DNA from: Pseudarthrobacter sp. NBSH8
GTDB lineage: Bacteria > Actinomycetota > Actinomycetes > Actinomycetales > Micrococcaceae
NCBI RefSeq assembly: GCF_014217545.1
Contig: NZ_CP043178.1
Coordinates: 1,364,001 to 1,428,000 of the forward strand
DNA length: 64,000 bases
Reading direction: 5' to 3'
Below the pieces are notes generated by a model. It did no database searches. It saw nothing but the letters and a program-made list of their open reading frames with translations, and was not told where the DNA came from. Each line of letters begins with the position of its first letter. Within the stretch, counting starts at the first letter, position 1. This document shows positions 63,690 through 64,000 of this stretch, in pieces. A program made the position numbers and the translations under genes.

Positions 63690-64000
63690 GTGGGCGGGTT
63701 TTTTGCCGCGTTCCGGAAGAACCGCACGAAGATCTGGGTGGGTGCCGTAACCCTCCTGCTGGTCTTCTACCTGGTGGTGTCCTTCCAGCGCTCCATCCTC
63801 CTGTTGCTGGACAGCAACCCCGCCGCCAAGGCCATCGGAGCTGCCTACCTGGTCCTCCCGGCCATCGGCGCCTGGGCCATGATCCGTGAACTGCTGTTCG
63901 GCGCCCGCACGGAACAGATGGCCACGGTCCTGGAAGCCGAAGGCGGGCTCCCGGTGGACGAACTGCCGCGCACACCCGCCGGCCGGATCGTCCGCTCCGC
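63690..64000 (+). CDS. Membrane protein, TPR-family-like, truncated by window end
   Basis: Only the first 103 codons are present, beginning with GTG at 63690, 3 nt after the dapB stop. The visible part has a short basic N-terminus (FFAAFRKNRTKIW), two membrane helices (VGAVTLLLVFYLVVSFQRSILLLL and AIGAAYLVLPAIGAWAMIREL) and a cytoplasmic segment ending EAEGGLPVDELPRTPAGRIV. In relatives the dapB-adjacent gene with this start encodes a tetratricopeptide-repeat protein; the repeats would lie beyond the window. The name is therefore provisional. Confidence 0.7.
   Translation, partial: MGGFFAAFRKNRTKIWVGAVTLLLVFYLVVSFQRSILLLLDSNPAAKAIGAAYLVLPAIGAWAMIRELLFGARTEQMATVLEAEGGLPVDELPRTPAGRIVRS

Overview
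The window is high-GC DNA with a strongly biased codon third position. Gene content and order fit an actinobacterium of the family Micrococcaceae (Arthrobacter or Pseudarthrobacter type). This placement is inferred from recognisable proteins and the conserved block dxr, rip1, ispG, proS, rimP, nusA, ylxR, infB, rbfA, truB, ribF, rpsO, pnp, M16 protease, dapB; no database search was run. I see no rRNA, tRNA, CRISPR array, prophage or complete insertion sequence.

Region 1 (1-7200): an acetate permease pair (DUF485 protein plus ActP-like symporter), a small membrane-anchored protein, and an Lrp/AsnC regulator divergent from a three-gene branched-chain 2-oxoacid dehydrogenase operon (E1 alpha, E1 beta, E2). 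Region 2 (7300-16250): a TetR regulator divergent from a seven-gene operon with methylcrotonyl-CoA carboxylase-type subunits, an acyl-CoA dehydrogenase, a 3-oxoacid CoA-transferase, a MaoC hydratase and a CitE-like lyase. Together regions 1 and 2 form a leucine/branched-chain amino acid catabolic island with the same parts as the mycobacterial bkd-accA1-accD1-fadE19-citE locus.

Region 3 (16278-24900): a lipase-maturation-factor family membrane protein, a TauE permease, then dxr, a site-2 protease and ispG. A SatD-like protein, its membrane partner and a YciI protein sit between the protease and ispG. Region 4 (24900-34640): an ABC exporter with its TetR gene, proS, a second TauE permease, a PLP decarboxylase, an APH(6)-like kinase translationally coupled to a VIT1 transporter, and a DUF4439 protein. 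Region 5 (34700-52800) is the translation/RNA block from rimP to the M16 protease. It is interrupted by a decayed ScyD/ScyE gene, a nucleoside deaminase and an aminotransferase (between rbfA and truB), and by kynA-kynU (between ribF and rpsO). Region 6 (52800-64000): small proteins, a LuxR regulator, a DUF222-HNH protein, a divergent molybdenum-cofactor locus (moaD, moaA / Mo oxidoreductase, moeA, moaC, mog, moaE), dapB and the start of a membrane protein.

Three themes recur. First, about fifteen genes have a -10-like hexamer 6 or 7 nt before the start codon and usually no Shine-Dalgarno sequence, which predicts leaderless mRNAs. Second, several intergenic palindromic elements occur; the most elaborate is a 172-bp nested structure between infB and rbfA. 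Third, in-frame micro-repeats lie in protein linkers or tails (MCC alpha, MoaA, the HNH protein, the E2 linker, LuxR).
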